DNA of 32,244 nucleotides from an uncultured Succinivibrionaceae bacterium (GTDB lineage Bacteria > Pseudomonadota > Gammaproteobacteria > Enterobacterales > Succinivibrionaceae). Below, piece after piece: positions 7,292 to 15,763 of this stretch. Numbering within the stretch: the stretch's first letter is position 1; the number at the start of each line of letters is the position of its first letter. Location of the stretch: contig CALXOT010000052.1 of the NCBI GenBank assembly GCA_944390085.1, positions 1 through 32,244 of the forward strand, in the 5' to 3' direction. The translations under genes were made by a program, and so were the position numbers. The notes beneath the pieces were generated by a model, which saw nothing but the letters and a program-made list of their open reading frames with translations, was not told where the DNA came from and did not search any database.

Positions 7292-8959
7292 TTAAGGCTT
7301 TGTTGTGTCCGTGTCCTTTACAGCGGCTGCGGCCTTAGGCTGTGGATCTTCAGTGCTGCTGCCAAACAGGATGGAGCTGGGAGCTTGCCCTAATTCGCTG
7401 ATGGCAGGATTGAGATCCCGCATGATCTGCTGCAGGGTCTGTAAGGTTTCCTGCAGCTGCTGATGGATCTCAGAGCCTTGGGCATAAGACCTAGTGGCAC
7501 GAGTAAAGCTTTCAAAGCTTAATACCATTTTCTCAAGCAGCTCAGTTTGACGTACCCGTTCGTTACTTTGTGCAAAGCCGCGCATGGCCTCGGCAGTGGA
7601 GCTTAAGGCAGCCTTGAGCTCAGTGGAAATCCCAGCTACATCCAGTTCGTTTAATTTGTCGGCAGCGGCGTTGAGCTTGTCCTGCAGTGACTGTCCCTTA
7701 AAGCCAGGGATCACCTTAATCCCGCGGTAGGTACTAAATTCAGACTTGCATTTATGCTCCAGGCTTAACAGTATCCGGTTGTCCCCTGAAATAATGCTGC
7801 CGGCTCCAGCCTGTGCACATAAAGTGCCCTGTTTTAATTTTTGTTCAAAGAGTGAGTTGATGAACGCTTCATCTGCAGCCTTGAAATTAAATGACAGCAG
7901 CACCGGTACAAATTCTGACTGGAACAGCTCCCTGTCATTCAGATACCAGGGGGCGGCCAGCACTTCACCAATGCGCACGTTTTTATAGTAAACCCCGCTA
8001 CCCGGGGCAATAGAACTTACTGAGTCCGGCAACAGGCTGACGTAAGTCAGCGGATGCTCCCTGGCCGCTTCCAGCTCTGCTTCCTGCCGGTTATTGAACA
8101 GCAGGTGGGTAATGCCGGTATCAAAGGGGGCAGCATGTTCCTTGCTGCCTGCGGGGCTGAAGGAGGCAAATTCACAGCCACCGCGGAGGATACTCTCCAC
8201 GCTCGGTGAGCTGAAGGTAACTCCTTCGGTACCTAGGCTCAGATCAAAGCCTGAAGTGATCCAGAATTTACTTGAACCATTGAGCAGCTCCTTATAGGCA
8301 TCAAAGATAAAGAGCTCGTATTCCACGCTGTCGGTTTTGGCTATCAGGCGGTCACTTACCACCCTGCCTACGGTAAAACCACGGTAATTTACCGGATCCC
8401 CGTTATTCAGGCGTTTTTGAGCCTGCGAGAGCAGTTTTACCACTACGCCGTGGCTTTGTGGCAGTAATGGTGGAGGCTCGTCCAGGGCAGTGAAGGAGGT
8501 GGCATGTTCAGCAGCAGTCCCGACTATCATGGCAAAGTAGGAACCTGAGATCAGGGTATTAAGCCCGCTGATGCCGGCACTTTCCACACGCGGCTTGACC
8601 AGCCAGAATTTGGTGTCACGGCGCAGCAGATCTTCAGTGTCGGCCTCCATCTGTATGGTGACCTGAGCACTGCTATAGTCGGGGCTTAATTTGACTGCCG
8701 TGACCCGTCCGACGGTCACTGAGCGCACCTTGACCAGGGTCCTGCCTGGTTCAATGCCATCGGCACTGCTTATCTGCAGTTCAATTTCAGGTCCCTTATC
8801 CAGGCTGTTCTGCCACAACAGCAGGGCAGTCACAAGCAAAGCCAGAAAGGGGATCAGCCATACCAGGCTCAGGCGCCCGGCTTTTTTCTCATGGGCTGAA
8901 GTGACGGCAGTGCTGTTGCCGTGATTACTGTTACTGTGGTTATGCTCTTGATCTGTCAT
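7292..8959 (-). CDS. pqiB: PqiB, MCE-domain intermembrane transport protein
   Basis: A 555-aa inner-membrane-anchored periplasmic protein with MCE (MlaD-like) domains. In E. coli the homologue forms a hexameric tube that bridges the periplasm for lipid transport. After a His/Asn-rich leader there is one TM helix (about 31-50, LVWLIPFLALLVTALLLW). MCE repeats follow, with PGRTLVKVRSVTVGRV near 70, the second around NGDPVNYRGFTVGRV and the third around PGSGVYYKNVRIGEV. A long helical/coiled-coil tail (about 425-530) matches the needle of PqiB. I chose ATG 8959 because it overlaps the pqiA stop as ATGA and GCAGG lies just upstream; a longer frame to 9031 exists. Length is close to the E. coli protein (546 aa). 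Confidence 0.92.
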   Translation of the reverse strand: MTDQEHNHSNSNHGNSTAVTSAHEKKAGRLSLVWLIPFLALLVTALLLWQNSLDKGPEIELQISSADGIEPGRTLVKVRSVTVGRVTAVKLSPDYSSAQVTIQMEADTEDLLRRDTKFWLVKPRVESAGISGLNTLISGSYFAMIVGTAAEHATSFTALDEPPPLLPQSHGVVVKLLSQAQKRLNNGDPVNYRGFTVGRVVSDRLIAKTDSVEYELFIFDAYKELLNGSSKFWITSGFDLSLGTEGVTFSSPSVESILRGGCEFASFSPAGSKEHAAPFDTGITHLLFNNRQEAELEAAREHPLTYVSLLPDSVSSIAPGSGVYYKNVRIGEVLAAPWYLNDRELFQSEFVPVLLSFNFKAADEAFINSLFEQKLKQGTLCAQAGAGSIISGDNRILLSLEHKCKSEFSTYRGIKVIPGFKGQSLQDKLNAAADKLNELDVAGISTELKAALSSTAEAMRGFAQSNERVRQTELLEKMVLSFESFTRATRSYAQGSEIHQQLQETLQTLQQIMRDLNPAISELGQAPSSILFGSSTEDPQPKAAAAVKDTDTTKP

Positions 8960-10215
8960 ATGCCTGCAGCTGCCTGTTGTCCGTCCTTTATTCTGCTTGT
9001 CGCCCTGCCATTGTGGCTGCGCATGTCCCAAATTAGCCTTTCGTCAAATACCTCGGCTGCAAACATGGTGATGAGCACCACGGCACAGAAAGCGAGGATG
9101 GCAAGACCAGGATCAATGGTCAGAAGCCCTTGAATGCGCACTACCGAGGACATGATGATGACCACGAAGACGTCTATCATTGACCATTTGCCTATAAATG
9201 AGATTACACGATAGATCCGGCTTAACAAAGCTGGTTTTTTGATCTTAGCGGAAGCTGTCATGAATATGAGATAAAAAAGCATCAGGATCTTGAAGACCGG
9301 GATAAAGATCGATGCGGTGAGGATGACCAGGGCGACAAAGCGCGAATCCATGTTCCACAGGGAGATCACCCCGTCCACGATATTTGATCCAGTGCTGTTA
9401 CCCAGATACTGCGTGAACATGATGGGATAGAGATTGGACGGCAGGTACAAGATCAATGCAGCAAGCAGCATGGCGGTGCTCTTTTCGCGGCTGCCTTCAA
9501 CTCGCAGTGAACTTTTATGCAGGCAGCGTGGACAGCAGCCGCCTTCCCTGAAAGGATGTACCTGCCCGCAATGATGGCAGCGCACCATGCCTTGTGCCAT
9601 GCCGCTTTTACCGGGCATAAGCGCAGGCAGTTTGCTTTGCATATAGTGATCCCACATTTGTTCAGGGGGCAGTTTGATCCAGCAGCGCATTAACAGTACA
9701 GAGAAGGCAAAACCGGTGAAAAAGCCTTCATGAAAGGAGACGTTGGCAAGGGAGGTCAGCTTGACCAGGCTGACCAGTACCCCCAGTACGAATACATCTA
9801 CCATGCAAAAACGGTGGCAGAACTGATAGAGCTCACAAAAGCGCCGGTCCGGGCGTAGTCCGGTAATACCTGCAAGTACCGTCTGCAGCAGCATGGTGGT
9901 AGGTAGCAGGAAGGCAAAGAGCAGGAAAATGTATAGCAGCAGTGACCAGTCGCCCTTTAAGACAGAGAAAATTGAGGCCAGGGACATGCGTTGTTCTATA
10001 CCCAGGCTCTCTATTGCCAGAAAGGGCTCAAAGATGGTAATGCCCAGCAGAATTAAGGCAGCCAGGGCAATGGCAGCGGTGTTTTTAAGGGGAACCAGAT
10101 GGCCTGAACGTAGTAAGGCTCCGCAATGGGGACAGACACATTTGATGCCAGGGCGGTAGTCTGGCAGACTGACGGTTTGATCGCAGGATTTGCATAAAAC
10201 CTGCTGCACGGTCAC
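8956..10215 (-). CDS. pqiA: PqiA, inner-membrane component of lipid transport
   Basis: A 419-aa polytopic membrane protein built of two PqiA domains, each preceded by a zinc ribbon. First ribbon: Cys8/Cys11 with Cys28/Cys31. Second ribbon: Cys213/Cys216 with Cys227 or Cys228 and Cys231. Hydrophobic blocks at about 46-70, 90-117, 138-155, 165-180, 248-268 and beyond give the expected helices. In E. coli PqiABC is an envelope-maintenance lipid transporter; the paraquat name is historical. The GTG at 10215 has AGGG upstream and starts only 6 nt after the nrdG stop, so it is very likely co-transcribed with nrdG. Its stop overlaps the pqiB start by 4 nt. Length matches E. coli PqiA (417 aa). Confidence 0.92.
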   Translation of the reverse strand: MTVQQVLCKSCDQTVSLPDYRPGIKCVCPHCGALLRSGHLVPLKNTAAIALAALILLGITIFEPFLAIESLGIEQRMSLASIFSVLKGDWSLLLYIFLLFAFLLPTTMLLQTVLAGITGLRPDRRFCELYQFCHRFCMVDVFVLGVLVSLVKLTSLANVSFHEGFFTGFAFSVLLMRCWIKLPPEQMWDHYMQSKLPALMPGKSGMAQGMVRCHHCGQVHPFREGGCCPRCLHKSSLRVEGSREKSTAMLLAALILYLPSNLYPIMFTQYLGNSTGSNIVDGVISLWNMDSRFVALVILTASIFIPVFKILMLFYLIFMTASAKIKKPALLSRIYRVISFIGKWSMIDVFVVIIMSSVVRIQGLLTIDPGLAILAFCAVVLITMFAAEVFDERLIWDMRSHNGRATSRIKDGQQAAAGI

Positions 10216-10221
10216 ACCCTG

Positions 10222-10755
10222 CTATTTGAATCCCTCAGCGAGCACCACCTTGCCCTCGCGCAGCGTGCGCTGTACATCGATGATGCGCTGATTGGAGGAT
10301 CCCCGGAAATCGAGATCCATGGAGTGCAGGGACTGCACAAAAGGACCGTCCACTACTACATCCAGGTATTCCAGCAGCTCACGGCGCATGAAATCGCCAC
10401 AAAGCTTGTCAAAGGTATAGCCTGAATATGACCACAGGTTATAGCCTTCGGCTTTAAGAATTCTGGACAATACAATGAGCGGGCGGGTCTGAATGAAGGG
10501 TTCACCACCTGAATAGGTGATCCCCTTGATCAGGGGATTGGCTTTAATTTCTTTATAGAGTACGGACAGCCTGACTTCCATGCCCCCGTTTAAGGTCTGT
10601 GCCTGTGGGTTATGGCAGCCCGGGCAACGGAAAGGGCAGCCCTGGGTGAAGATGGTATAGCGTATTCCCGGGCCATCAACGATGGATTCCGGTACTGCTC
10701 CAGCTATCCTGATCCAGGTCTGATCGAGTATGCCCAAATCAATGTCATCTGCCAT
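10222..10755 (-). CDS. nrdG: NrdG, radical-SAM activase of anaerobic ribonucleotide reductase
   Basis: A 177-aa radical-SAM enzyme that uses a 4Fe-4S cluster and S-adenosylmethionine to generate the glycyl radical on the class III reductase. The cluster motif CxxxCxxC is Cys40-Cys44-Cys47 (QGCPFRCPGCHN). The SAM-binding GGEP motif is in ITYSGGEPF, and WSYSGYTFD is also typical. Length is normal for the short NrdG class, which lacks extra ferredoxin domains. AAGG lies about 8 nt upstream of ATG 10755. It follows the small glycyl-radical ORF by 63 bp and precedes pqiA by 6 bp. The substrate Gly appears to lie on that small ORF rather than on NrdD. Confidence 0.95.
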   Translation of the reverse strand: MADDIDLGILDQTWIRIAGAVPESIVDGPGIRYTIFTQGCPFRCPGCHNPQAQTLNGGMEVRLSVLYKEIKANPLIKGITYSGGEPFIQTRPLIVLSRILKAEGYNLWSYSGYTFDKLCGDFMRRELLEYLDVVVDGPFVQSLHSMDLDFRGSSNQRIIDVQRTLREGKVVLAEGFK

Positions 10756-10818
10756 GACGCTGCCTTTATACTAAGCCCAGTACTCTTTTTAAAGTGCTGT
10801 AGTTCTGTAGCCAGACCC

Positions 10819-10980
10819 TTAATTTACGTGCATGTGCTTGACGCGATCACGTTCCTCGGCGCGCTTGCCATTATTGAAACGATCGAGGGTACCGACCAGA
10901 TAACCGGTCACTCTTCTGATCCGCTCGAACTTAACGCCTTCACCGACGATACCGTTGCGTGCATGCAGTCTGGTTACCAT
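10819..10980 (-). CDS. 53-aa glycyl-radical peptide, detached NrdD C-terminus
   Basis: A 53-codon frame, ATG to TAA, between nrdD and nrdG on the same strand. AGGAG lies 9 nt before the ATG. Residues 14-20 read GEGVKFE, and residues 22-31 read RRVTGYLVGT, followed by FNNGKRAEE and RVKH. This is the pattern of the NrdD C-terminus: in E. coli NrdD the radical Gly lies in RRVCGYLGS, followed by FNAGKQEE and RRVKHL. Gly26 is the predicted radical site. The adjacent 754-aa NrdD lacks this segment. The two also share GEGV-x2-ER near the joining point, as if the boundary had been duplicated. I infer that the peptide docks on NrdD and is activated by NrdG, much as YfiD/GrcA substitutes for the radical domain of pyruvate formate-lyase. 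The function is inferred from motif and position only. Confidence 0.8.
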   Translation of the reverse strand: MVTRLHARNGIVGEGVKFERIRRVTGYLVGTLDRFNNGKRAEERDRVKHMHVN

Positions 10981-11055
10981 TTGAATATGCTCCTAAATCC
11001 AAAAAAAAAAACAAATCTGTAAAAATAAATCAGTTAAACTTCAGCTGATATTTTC

Positions 11056-11074
11056 AGGCAGGTACTACCTGCCT
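11056..11074 (-). other. Perfect hairpin in the nrdD-to-small-ORF gap
   Basis: AGGCAGGTA and TACCTGCCT form a perfect 9-bp inverted repeat with one central base. It lies 36 nt past the nrdD stop on the coding strand. No T-tract follows it directly there, so it is not a standard terminator for nrdD. Further down, a run of 11 Ts (plus-strand As at 11001-11011) precedes the small ORF's Shine-Dalgarno. It may stabilise or process the mRNA between the two parts. Confidence 0.55.
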
Positions 11075-11109
11075 TTTGTATCTGTCTTGTAGTTATCCTG
11101 CTGTCTTGA

Positions 11110-13374
11110 TCAGCCTCGGCAGATGCAGTCCACACCAAGCTTGCTCAAGCGCTCAATGGTGACGCCCTCACCGTCCTTGCGTCCGCACTTAGGGCAGACA
11201 TCATCAATTACTCCGACGTAACCGCAGACCGGGCAGCGATCCACCGGATGGTTGATGGAACCATAACCCATGCCGCAATCCTTCATGTACAGGATCACCT
11301 TTTCAAAGGCATCGACATTGCGGGTCAGATCACCGTCCATTTCCACGTAGGAAATGGGACCGGCGTTGCACAGGGCATGGTAGGGGCCTTCAATCCTGAT
11401 CTTGTCAGCAGCTGAGATATTGTAATACACCGGCACGTGGAATGAGTTGGTGTAATAATCTCTATCAGTTATGCCTGGCAGTGAGCCGTAAATCTTACGG
11501 TCGATTTTGACAAAACGTCCGGACAGGCCTTCGGCAGGGGTAGAAAACAGTGAGAAATTAAGGCCGGTCTCATCACCTTTCTTGTCAGTAAGCTCGCGCA
11601 TATGAGAAATAATCTCAAGACCTAATTTTTGTGCTTCCTCACTTTCACCATGATGCTTGCCAATCAGAGCCTTTAAGGTTTCAGCCAGGCCAATAAAGCC
11701 TACGGACAGGGATCCGTTCTTGATGACGTCACTGATTTTGTCATCCAGGTTCAGGCGATCGGAGTCGATCCAGACGCCCTGACCCATTAAGAAGGGATAG
11801 TTATAGACATGCTTGTTGGCGATGATGTCAAAGCGATCGAGCAATTGCTCGAAAATCATGTACACCACCTTGTCCAGGCTGTCGTAGAAGTGGCTGATGG
11901 AACCGTGAGCCTCGATCCCCAGGCGGGGTAGGTTGACGGTGGTAAATGACAGATTGCCGCGTCCCGGGATGATTTCCTTGGTTTTGTCGTAGATATTACC
12001 AAAAACGCGGGTACGGCAGCCCATTAGTGCCACCTCGGTTTCAGGATGGCCGGGCTTGTAGTACTGCATGTTATAAGGGGCGTCTAAGAACGAGAAATTA
12101 GGGAATAGCCGCTTGGCTGATACCTGGCAGGCTAGGCGGAACAGATCGTAATTGGGATCCCCTTCCTTGGTATTGATACCGTCTTTGACTTTGAAAATCT
12201 GCACCGGGAAAATCGGGGTCTCGCCGCCACCTAAGCCGGCATCCGTGGCCAGCAGCACATTTTTCATGATCATGCGCTGTTCGGTGGTGGTACCGGTACC
12301 GTAATTAATGGAGGAGAAGGGCACCTGGGCGCCGGCGCGGGACTGCATGGAGTTTAAATTGTGGATCACGGCCTCCATGGACTGATAGGTCTCGCGCTCA
12401 GTCAGTTTATAGGCCTCAGACAGGATATAGTCCACGGTTTTCTGCAGTTCATCACCGCTCAAGCGCTCAGACAGCTCCCTGGTGATTTCATCTTTCAGTA
12501 CGGCCTGGGTTTCTGTTCCTAAGACTGTGCCCTGATCCTGATAAAGCTTTTTGACAAAGTCCTTGATTTTGGCGGTATCAAAGCTGTCATCACGCAGCAC
12601 AATCTGCATCACCTTGCTCAGGTGCTTGGAGTAGGAGATGACTACGTAAGGGGCTAAGTCGTACTCGAACATCGGGATGGACTGACCGCCGTGCATATCG
12701 TTCTGATTGGACTGAATGGCGATACAGCACAGAGCCGCTGCAGACTGAATGGACTGTGGTTCACGCAAAAAGCCATGACCGGTGGAAAAGCCGCGTTCAA
12801 ATAAATTCTTCAGGCTGATCTGGCAGCAATTAATGGTCAGCAGATAGAAGTCCAGATCATGAATATGAATGGTGCCATTGCTGTGTGCCAGCGCATGTTC
12901 TGGCTTCAATACATAGCGTTTGACGAAGTCCTTGGAACCTTCAGAGCCAAAGCGCAGCATCAGTCCCATGGGAGCATTGGCATCAATATTGGCGTTCTCG
13001 CGCTTTAAGTCCATGTCAGCCGTGGACTTGGAGGTCAGATCGCGGTAGATGCGGGTAAGTTCAGTGTTATAGGTTCGGACGTTGGTACGCTGCTGGCGGT
13101 AGAGAATGAAATTTTTGGCTTCGTCGGCCAGATCATGCTTGATGAGGACGCGTTCAATCAGATCCTGGGTATGTTCCACCGTCGGGACTTTGTTGACTTC
13201 ACCTTCGATGATCTCAATGACTTCAGCGGTGAGCTTTACCACCAGCTCTTCATCCTGCGGGGTGATGTCGTCATCTGGGTGTACGGACAGCAGAGCCTTT
13301 TTAATGGCATTAGCTATCTTGTTCTGGTTAAAGGAGACCTTACGTCCGTCCCTTTTGACAATAAATCTAATCAT
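11110..13374 (-). CDS. nrdD: NrdD, class III ribonucleotide reductase lacking its glycyl-radical tail
   Basis: A 754-aa anaerobic ribonucleoside-triphosphate reductase large chain, making deoxynucleotides without oxygen. An N-terminal ATP-cone regulatory domain spans about 1-95. The ten-stranded barrel carries INCCQIS (Cys183/Cys184), the CIAIQSNQNDMHGGQS block and MGCRTRV. A zinc ribbon near the end has Cys714/Cys717 and Cys727/Cys730. The protein resembles the Firmicutes-type NrdD more than the E. coli type. After the ribbon it ends within 24 residues (tail LGVDCICRG) and contains no RVxGY radical motif; that is found in the 53-aa ORF 129 bp downstream. AGGA lies 6 nt before ATG 13374. A strong promoter is at 13452-13480. 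The split, not a sequencing shift, is favoured because the small ORF has its own start and ribosome site. Confidence 0.93.
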   Translation of the reverse strand: MIRFIVKRDGRKVSFNQNKIANAIKKALLSVHPDDDITPQDEELVVKLTAEVIEIIEGEVNKVPTVEHTQDLIERVLIKHDLADEAKNFILYRQQRTNVRTYNTELTRIYRDLTSKSTADMDLKRENANIDANAPMGLMLRFGSEGSKDFVKRYVLKPEHALAHSNGTIHIHDLDFYLLTINCCQISLKNLFERGFSTGHGFLREPQSIQSAAALCCIAIQSNQNDMHGGQSIPMFEYDLAPYVVISYSKHLSKVMQIVLRDDSFDTAKIKDFVKKLYQDQGTVLGTETQAVLKDEITRELSERLSGDELQKTVDYILSEAYKLTERETYQSMEAVIHNLNSMQSRAGAQVPFSSINYGTGTTTEQRMIMKNVLLATDAGLGGGETPIFPVQIFKVKDGINTKEGDPNYDLFRLACQVSAKRLFPNFSFLDAPYNMQYYKPGHPETEVALMGCRTRVFGNIYDKTKEIIPGRGNLSFTTVNLPRLGIEAHGSISHFYDSLDKVVYMIFEQLLDRFDIIANKHVYNYPFLMGQGVWIDSDRLNLDDKISDVIKNGSLSVGFIGLAETLKALIGKHHGESEEAQKLGLEIISHMRELTDKKGDETGLNFSLFSTPAEGLSGRFVKIDRKIYGSLPGITDRDYYTNSFHVPVYYNISAADKIRIEGPYHALCNAGPISYVEMDGDLTRNVDAFEKVILYMKDCGMGYGSINHPVDRCPVCGYVGVIDDVCPKCGRKDGEGVTIERLSKLGVDCICRG

Positions 13375-13900
13375 GCTGCGTCCTGAACTGTTTAATAAAT
13401 TATTGTTTTATATAAAGTTTTGTTAAGAAACTATATATAAAAAACCGCCTTATCATAGCGGTATGACCATTACCGGTCAATCAGCCAAAACTTAATCCCA
13501 TCTTGCTGCCAGCCCTGATTCTTCCGTGCCTGCAAAAATTTATTCATTGATTTTTAATGTGTTTAAAAAATTGCAGATCTAATAAAAAATTTCAGGGATC
13601 AGGAGCGGGGTCTGGGCGCCCGGGCGTCCCCCTATCTTAAGCTCAGATGCCATCCGGCAGATCTTGAGGACTTAGCTTTGCCAGCTAGTTCAAATTTGGC
13701 GAAGATTTTTCTGAAAGTGGCATACATTCAGGACTGATGGTAAAGGCTGCTGTCAGGCAGCAGTCCGGGCTGGTAAAAAACCAGGTCTAAGGCGGCTTAA
13801 GCTGTAGTTGGGTTACAATTTGTAAGGCTGATCCCAAGGCCTGCAGGCAGGGGGATGCAACCTTCAAAACTGAAAGTCAGGGACGTGTGGGGAATTTTAT
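13375..13900. other. Divergent nrdD/earP intergenic region
   Basis: No gene is seen. It holds the nrdD promoter (13452-13480) and two AT-rich ATATAT tracts at about 13406-13440 between promoter and start codon. There is also a CTGCTG/CAGCAG hairpin near 13747 and a GC-rich palindromic patch near 13615. For earP there is a TACAAT-like -10 around 13815 without a good -35, and GGGGAA precedes its ATG. The ATATAT tracts are where NrdR boxes would be expected, but they match that consensus poorly. Confidence 0.45.
13452..13480 (-). promoter_or_regulatory. Sigma70-type promoter of nrdD with an inverted repeat in its spacer
   Basis: On the minus strand TTGACC (13475-13480) and TATGAT (13452-13457) are exactly 17 nt apart. 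The leader to ATG 13374 would be about 70 nt. TGACC-N6-GGTCA, an inverted repeat covering the -35 and half the spacer, could be an operator. Confidence 0.65.
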
Positions 13901-14971
13901 ATGCGCTTTGATATTTACTGTCAGGTGGTGGATAACTATGGTGATGCTGGGGTGTGCCTGCGCCTGGCTCGGGAGCTTAAGCTTGGTGGAGACAGCGTAA
14001 GGCTTTTTTGTGACAGGCTTGAGATCCTGCGCGCTATTGCAACGATGCAGGATGAGGATGACAGTCTGTTGTTCCTACCCTTTGAAAGCGGGATGGCAGA
14101 GGATGGTTCTGCCCCTGATGCCGTGATTGCCGCCTTTTTGTGCCATCTGCCGCCTGAGCGTGTGAAGGCTTTGCAGCAGGCCGGTACTCCGGTTATCTAC
14201 CTTGATTATTTAAGCGCCGAAAGCTGGGTGGAGGACTTTCATGGCCTGCAGGCTCCGGCTGAATTTGCCAATGGCTGGTATTTTTATCCCGGATTTACCC
14301 CTAAAACCGGAGGATTGCTGATAGAACAAAGATTGCAGGCTTTAGTGCAACAGCCGCATGACTATGCCTCAGGCGGCAGGCGGCAGGTGACACTTTTTTC
14401 TTATCACAATGAGGCCCTGCTGCCCTTCCTGCGCCTGTTGGATGATTCCGTGCTGCCCACTTCCCTTACCGTGTTTGAGGGACTGGCCTTAGCTAACCTC
14501 AATGAACTTACCGGCCTTAAGTTAAAACCCGGTGACTGCTGCCATCTGGGCAAGCTCACCGTTAGGGCGCAGGCCATGGTGAGTCAGGCTCGTTATGACG
14601 AAATTCTCTGTCAGAGCGATCTTAATCTGGTGCGCGGGGAGGATTCCATTGTCAGGGCCCTGGTCTGTGGCCGGCCTTGCCTGTGGCAGATTTATCCGCA
14701 AGCTGAGGATACGCACATCGTAAAGCTTAAGGCCTTTTTAAGCCTGCTTAGGGACAAGGGCGGAGCTGATGAGCGCATGGCAGCAGTGCTGGATGCGCTG
14801 TTTGCTGCCTATAACGGCCGGCAAGCCTTCCCGGGGCTTGCCCTTGATGAATTTGAGGAGGACTGGCGGCAGCTTGCAGCACGTTTTTCCCGCTATCTGC
14901 TGTCCCTGCCCTCCCTGGCACAAAGCCTGCGCTCTTTCTGTGCCTTGCACAGCAAAAAGGAGGCAAAGTAG
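13901..14971 (+). CDS. earP: EarP, EF-P arginine rhamnosyltransferase
   Basis: A 356-aa GT-B-fold inverting glycosyltransferase that transfers rhamnose from dTDP-L-rhamnose to Arg32 of elongation factor P. The N-terminal motif VVDNYGDAGVCLRLAREL carries Asp11 and Asp15, the acceptor-side acidic residues. The C-terminal nucleotide-sugar site LVRGEDSIVRA has Glu247, followed by GRPCLWQIYPQAEDTHIVKL. Length is slightly short for the family (about 375). It starts at ATG 13901 after GGGGAA and is followed by efp 83 bp downstream, the usual pairing. No rhamnose-synthesis genes are in the window. Confidence 0.95.
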   Translation: MRFDIYCQVVDNYGDAGVCLRLARELKLGGDSVRLFCDRLEILRAIATMQDEDDSLLFLPFESGMAEDGSAPDAVIAAFLCHLPPERVKALQQAGTPVIYLDYLSAESWVEDFHGLQAPAEFANGWYFYPGFTPKTGGLLIEQRLQALVQQPHDYASGGRRQVTLFSYHNEALLPFLRLLDDSVLPTSLTVFEGLALANLNELTGLKLKPGDCCHLGKLTVRAQAMVSQARYDEILCQSDLNLVRGEDSIVRALVCGRPCLWQIYPQAEDTHIVKLKAFLSLLRDKGGADERMAAVLDALFAAYNGRQAFPGLALDEFEEDWRQLAARFSRYLLSLPSLAQSLRSFCALHSKKEAK

Positions 14972-15054
14972 GGACTGTTTCTGCTAAAATAAGCGGTTAA
15001 TTATCATGGTAAGCGTCAGATGACGTGTGTTTTTTTCATTTTAGGTGAAATTTA

Positions 15055-15618
15055 ATGAAGTTAGCTCAAGAAATCCGTGCCGGTAATGTGATCATGTTAA
15101 ACGGCAATCCGATGGTGGTGCAGAAGACTGAGTACAACAAGTCTGGCCGTAATGCTGCCGTCGTCAAGATGAAGTTAAAGAACCTGTTGTCTGAAGCCGG
15201 TACCGAGACCGTGTTCCGTGCTGATGATCGCCTGGAAGACGTGATCTTAGAGCACAAGGATTGCACCTATTCTTATTTCAATGATCCGCTGTATGTGTTC
15301 ATGGACGAAGAGTTCAATCAGTACGACGTGGAAAAGGATAACCTCGGTGATGTGCTCAACTATCTGGTTGATGGTATGGAGGATGTATGCCAGGTTACCT
15401 TCTATAATGGCAAGGCCATTTCCGTAGAGCTGCCTATAAGCATCGTGCGTGAGGTGGAGTATACCGAGCCTGCCGTCCGTGGTGATACCTCCGGTAAGGT
15501 CACCAAGCCTGCCCGTCTGGCCGGCACTGGCTTTGAGATCCAGGTGCCTGATTTCGTCAATATCGGTGATCGCATCGAAATTGATACCCGCACCAACGAG
15601 TTCAAGAAGCGCGTCTAA
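15055..15618 (+). CDS. efp: Elongation factor P (Arg32 type)
   Basis: A 187-aa translation factor that binds between P and E sites and relieves stalling at consecutive prolines. The modification loop reads [12 protein letters not shown] with Arg at position 32. This matches EarP-dependent rhamnosylation, as opposed to the Lys34 class served by EpmA/EpmB. The KOW-like N-terminal domain and two OB folds are complete, and the C-terminus reads [20 protein letters not shown] lies just before ATG 15055. A strong terminator follows at 15686. Short spacing to earP suggests linked expression. Confidence 0.97.
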   Translation: MKLAQEIRAGNVIMLNGNPMVVQKTEYNKSGRNAAVVKMKLKNLLSEAGTETVFRADDRLEDVILEHKDCTYSYFNDPLYVFMDEEFNQYDVEKDNLGDVLNYLVDGMEDVCQVTFYNGKAISVELPISIVREVEYTEPAVRGDTSGKVTKPARLAGTGFEIQVPDFVNIGDRIEIDTRTNEFKKRV

Positions 15619-15685
15619 TCAGACCTAGACATGCAGGCTTAATCGAAATTATCTGCGGATAAACAGTAAATTAATCCTGGTATGG

Positions 15686-15720
15686 TAAAACCCCGGCAGC
15701 TTGTAGCTACCGGGGTTTTA
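15686..15720. terminator. Rho-independent terminator after efp
   Basis: TAAAACCCCGG and CCGGGGTTTTA pair perfectly, with AGCT/AGCT inside, and the stem ends in Ts on both strands. It terminates efp and could also act on leftward transcripts. Confidence 0.85.
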
Positions 15721-15763
15721 TATTGTCTTTAGCTTGTCTTATTTTTGTATTAAAGGGCGTGAT

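Noticed and set aside
13440..13462. Hairpin plus T-run on the minus strand upstream of nrdD, looking like a terminator or riboswitch expression platform
   Set aside because: It overlaps a near-consensus promoter; the start point would lie within it, so it is better explained as promoter sequence.
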